Positions 63,058 to 64,000 of a DNA stretch of 64,000 nucleotides are shown here, piece by piece (positions within the stretch are counted from its first letter, which is position 1; every line of letters starts with the position of its first letter). The DNA lies in contig NZ_JADDKQ010000001.1 in assembly GCF_016464425.1 (NCBI RefSeq), positions 124,001-188,000 on the forward strand. Reading direction: 5' to 3'. The stretch is from Actinotalea solisilvae. GTDB taxonomy: Bacteria > Actinomycetota > Actinomycetes > Actinomycetales > Cellulomonadaceae. A model generated the notes under the pieces. The model made no database searches and had not been told where the DNA came from. It saw only the letters and a list, made by a program, of their open reading frames with translations. Made by a program: the position numbers and the translations under genes.

Positions 63058-63093
63058 ATGCCTCTACCCTGCGCACGCATGATGGTGGGATGA
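63058..63093 (+). CDS. 11-aa leader ORF coupled to the membrane protein gene
   Basis: ATG 63058 follows a strong AGGAGG site and encodes MPLPCARMMVG, stopping at a TGA that overlaps the ATG of the next gene (ATGA). The downstream gene itself has only a weak site (GGTGGG), so its translation probably depends on passage through this short frame. Confidence 0.5.
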   Translation: MPLPCARMMVG

Positions 63094-63485
63094 CCGCCGC
63101 ACCGCTTGACGAGACGACCGACGCGTCGTCGGCAGAACGGAAGCCCCGGCGCACGGTAGCCACCGCCCTGACTGGCTTGCTGGGAGCCGTCGGCGGCATC
63201 GCGCCGCACGTTCTGCACCACGTCGGACCTCTCGTAGGCACGGCGTTCGTTGCCGGCGCGACGGGAACCGTCATCTTCGGAGTCGTCGGGTTCGTGGCCT
63301 CAGTGCCGATGCTGGTGCGGTTGAGGCGACGGTTCGGGAGCTGGTGGGCGCCGGCGATCGCCCTCGCGGTGTTCACCGCCATGTTCCTCGTCTCGTCCTT
63401 GGTCGTCGGGCCGCTCATCACTGGCGCCGGTAATGAGCCGGTCACGACAGAGGTGCCCGCGCACGACGACTCGCATCACGAGTGA
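63090..63485 (+). CDS. Small His-containing membrane protein
   Basis: A 131-aa integral membrane protein with about three helices: TALTGLLGAVGGIAPHVLHH, LVGTAFVAGATGTVIFGVVG and APAIALAVFTAMFLVSSLVV. A His cluster (PHVLHHVGP) lies in the first helix and the C-terminus ends in HDDSHHE, both possible metal ligands. I recall similar proteins in actinobacterial metal-resistance settings, but cannot prove that here. The start at 63090 is supported by overlap with the 11-aa leader frame. Confidence 0.6.
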   Translation: MTAAPLDETTDASSAERKPRRTVATALTGLLGAVGGIAPHVLHHVGPLVGTAFVAGATGTVIFGVVGFVASVPMLVRLRRRFGSWWAPAIALAVFTAMFLVSSLVVGPLITGAGNEPVTTEVPAHDDSHHE

Positions 63486-63510
63486 GCTGAAGACCGAACG
63501 GGCCGAGGCT

Positions 63511-64000
63511 TCAACCCTGCCTCGCGAGCGTCCTGATCAGCCAGCGAGACCGTCCTTGGAGACTCCGCACCGCGGCGCACACGACGATGAGCGCCGCCAG
63601 CGCGTCGACGGCACGGCTCGGCCACGGACCCAACCTGTCCGCGAGGGTCAATGATGTGCGCAGCGGCACCTCCTCGAGCATCTGGTCGCTCGAGAAGAGA
63701 CCCGTCTCGTCGAGGACCTGGCCGTCCGGCGTGATGATCGCACTGACGCCGACCGTCGACACCTGGATCGTTGCTCGAGCGTGCTCGGCCGCGCGGAATC
63801 GCGACATGGCGAGCTGCTGCGTCGACTCCTGCGTGTAGCCGAAGGAGGCGTTGTTGGTCGGGATGACGAGGAGCTCGCCCCCAGCCCGGACCGCCTCTCG
63901 GATCAGCTCGTCGTCGGCCACCTCGAAGCAGATGGCCGTCGCGATCGGCACGGAGCGGCCGAGCGATGCAATCGGGACTTCGACGAGCGCCACGGAGGTC
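63511..64000 (-). CDS. lnt: Apolipoprotein N-acyltransferase, C-terminal part (partial)
   Basis: The C-terminal 160 residues or so of a carbon-nitrogen hydrolase-fold acyltransferase (Lnt), cut by the window edge. VPIATAICFEVADDELIREA contains the catalytic Cys, and LLVIPTNNASFGYTQESTQQ and MSRFRAAEHARATIQVSTVG are family-typical. One C-terminal membrane helix (AVDALAALIVVCAAVRSL) follows. Lnt adds the third acyl chain to lipoproteins. Its presence in element B next to a small His-rich membrane protein fits cargo of metal-resistance-type elements; this is inference. Confidence 0.85.
   Translation of the reverse strand, partial: TSVALVEVPIASLGRSVPIATAICFEVADDELIREAVRAGGELLVIPTNNASFGYTQESTQQLAMSRFRAAEHARATIQVSTVGVSAIITPDGQVLDETGLFSSDQMLEEVPLRTSLTLADRLGPWPSRAVDALAALIVVCAAVRSLQGRSRWLIRTLARQG

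Overview
The window is very GC-rich DNA with heavy GTG start use, short operons with ATGA/GTGA overlaps, Tat/lipobox solute-binding proteins and HxlR, LacI and LuxR regulators. This fits an actinobacterium of the Micrococcales (Cellulosimicrobium/Cellulomonas/Isoptericola type); the assignment is inference. No rRNA or complete tRNA gene is present, only two copies of a tRNA-Pro 3' part.

Core-like part, 1-40.3 kb. It opens with a membrane acyltransferase-SGNH protein coupled to UDP-glucose dehydrogenase (surface polysaccharide work), then an LLM flavin oxidoreductase, a small unknown protein and a divergent FtsH-like AAA protease. From 7.3 to 16.8 kb lie two giant unknown proteins (1647 and 1249 aa) in one operon, divergent from a LuxR-type regulator. 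Next come a DUF427 protein, a Tat-exported alkaline phosphatase, a sugar ABC importer without ATPase, and a QorB-like oxidoreductase facing its likely HxlR repressor. A short candidate Cys leader peptide, a Met/Cys-rich copper-storage-like protein with a CDF transporter, a frameshifted SDR gene and a small prenyltransferase-fold/GT2 operon follow. The 29-39 kb block is a lactose/galactoside operon (LacI, solute-binding protein, two permeases, GH2 and GH42 beta-galactosidases) with two identical 14-bp palindromic operators. A GT87-like membrane glycosyltransferase ends this part.

Mobile part, 40.3-64 kb. A 43-bp direct repeat that matches the anticodon-loop-to-3'-end part of tRNA-Pro(GGG) occurs at 40334-40376 and 60592-60634, each time followed by a closely related tyrosine recombinase gene. 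I read this as two tandem integrative elements. Element A (about 20.26 kb, complete here) has a frameshifted integrase. Element B starts at 60.6 kb with an intact integrase and excisionase and runs off the window; the intact tRNA should lie beyond the right edge.

Element A carries the most interesting cargo. It has a secreted VWA-SGNH esterase fusion with a PASTA partner, and a set of conflict/signalling genes: TIR fused to a cytoplasmic amino-acid-binding-type domain, TIR-STAND-TPR, two RyR-domain proteins (one on a TrkA-like membrane protein), a nucleoside-deoxyribosyltransferase-like protein, and small-molecule enzymes (two 2-hydroxyacid dehydrogenases, two ATP-grasp enzymes, GNAT, DegT aminotransferase, methyltransferase). 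The six genes from 52136 to 59317 all overlap. The composition suggests a nucleotide-signal-based immune system linked to synthesis or sensing of a small metabolite; I know no described system with this gene set. Decayed GNAT and P-loop kinase genes lie at the edges of the cargo.

Two tracts of long G and C runs (22.23-22.39 kb and 36.10-36.14 kb) look like sequencing dropout rather than real DNA.
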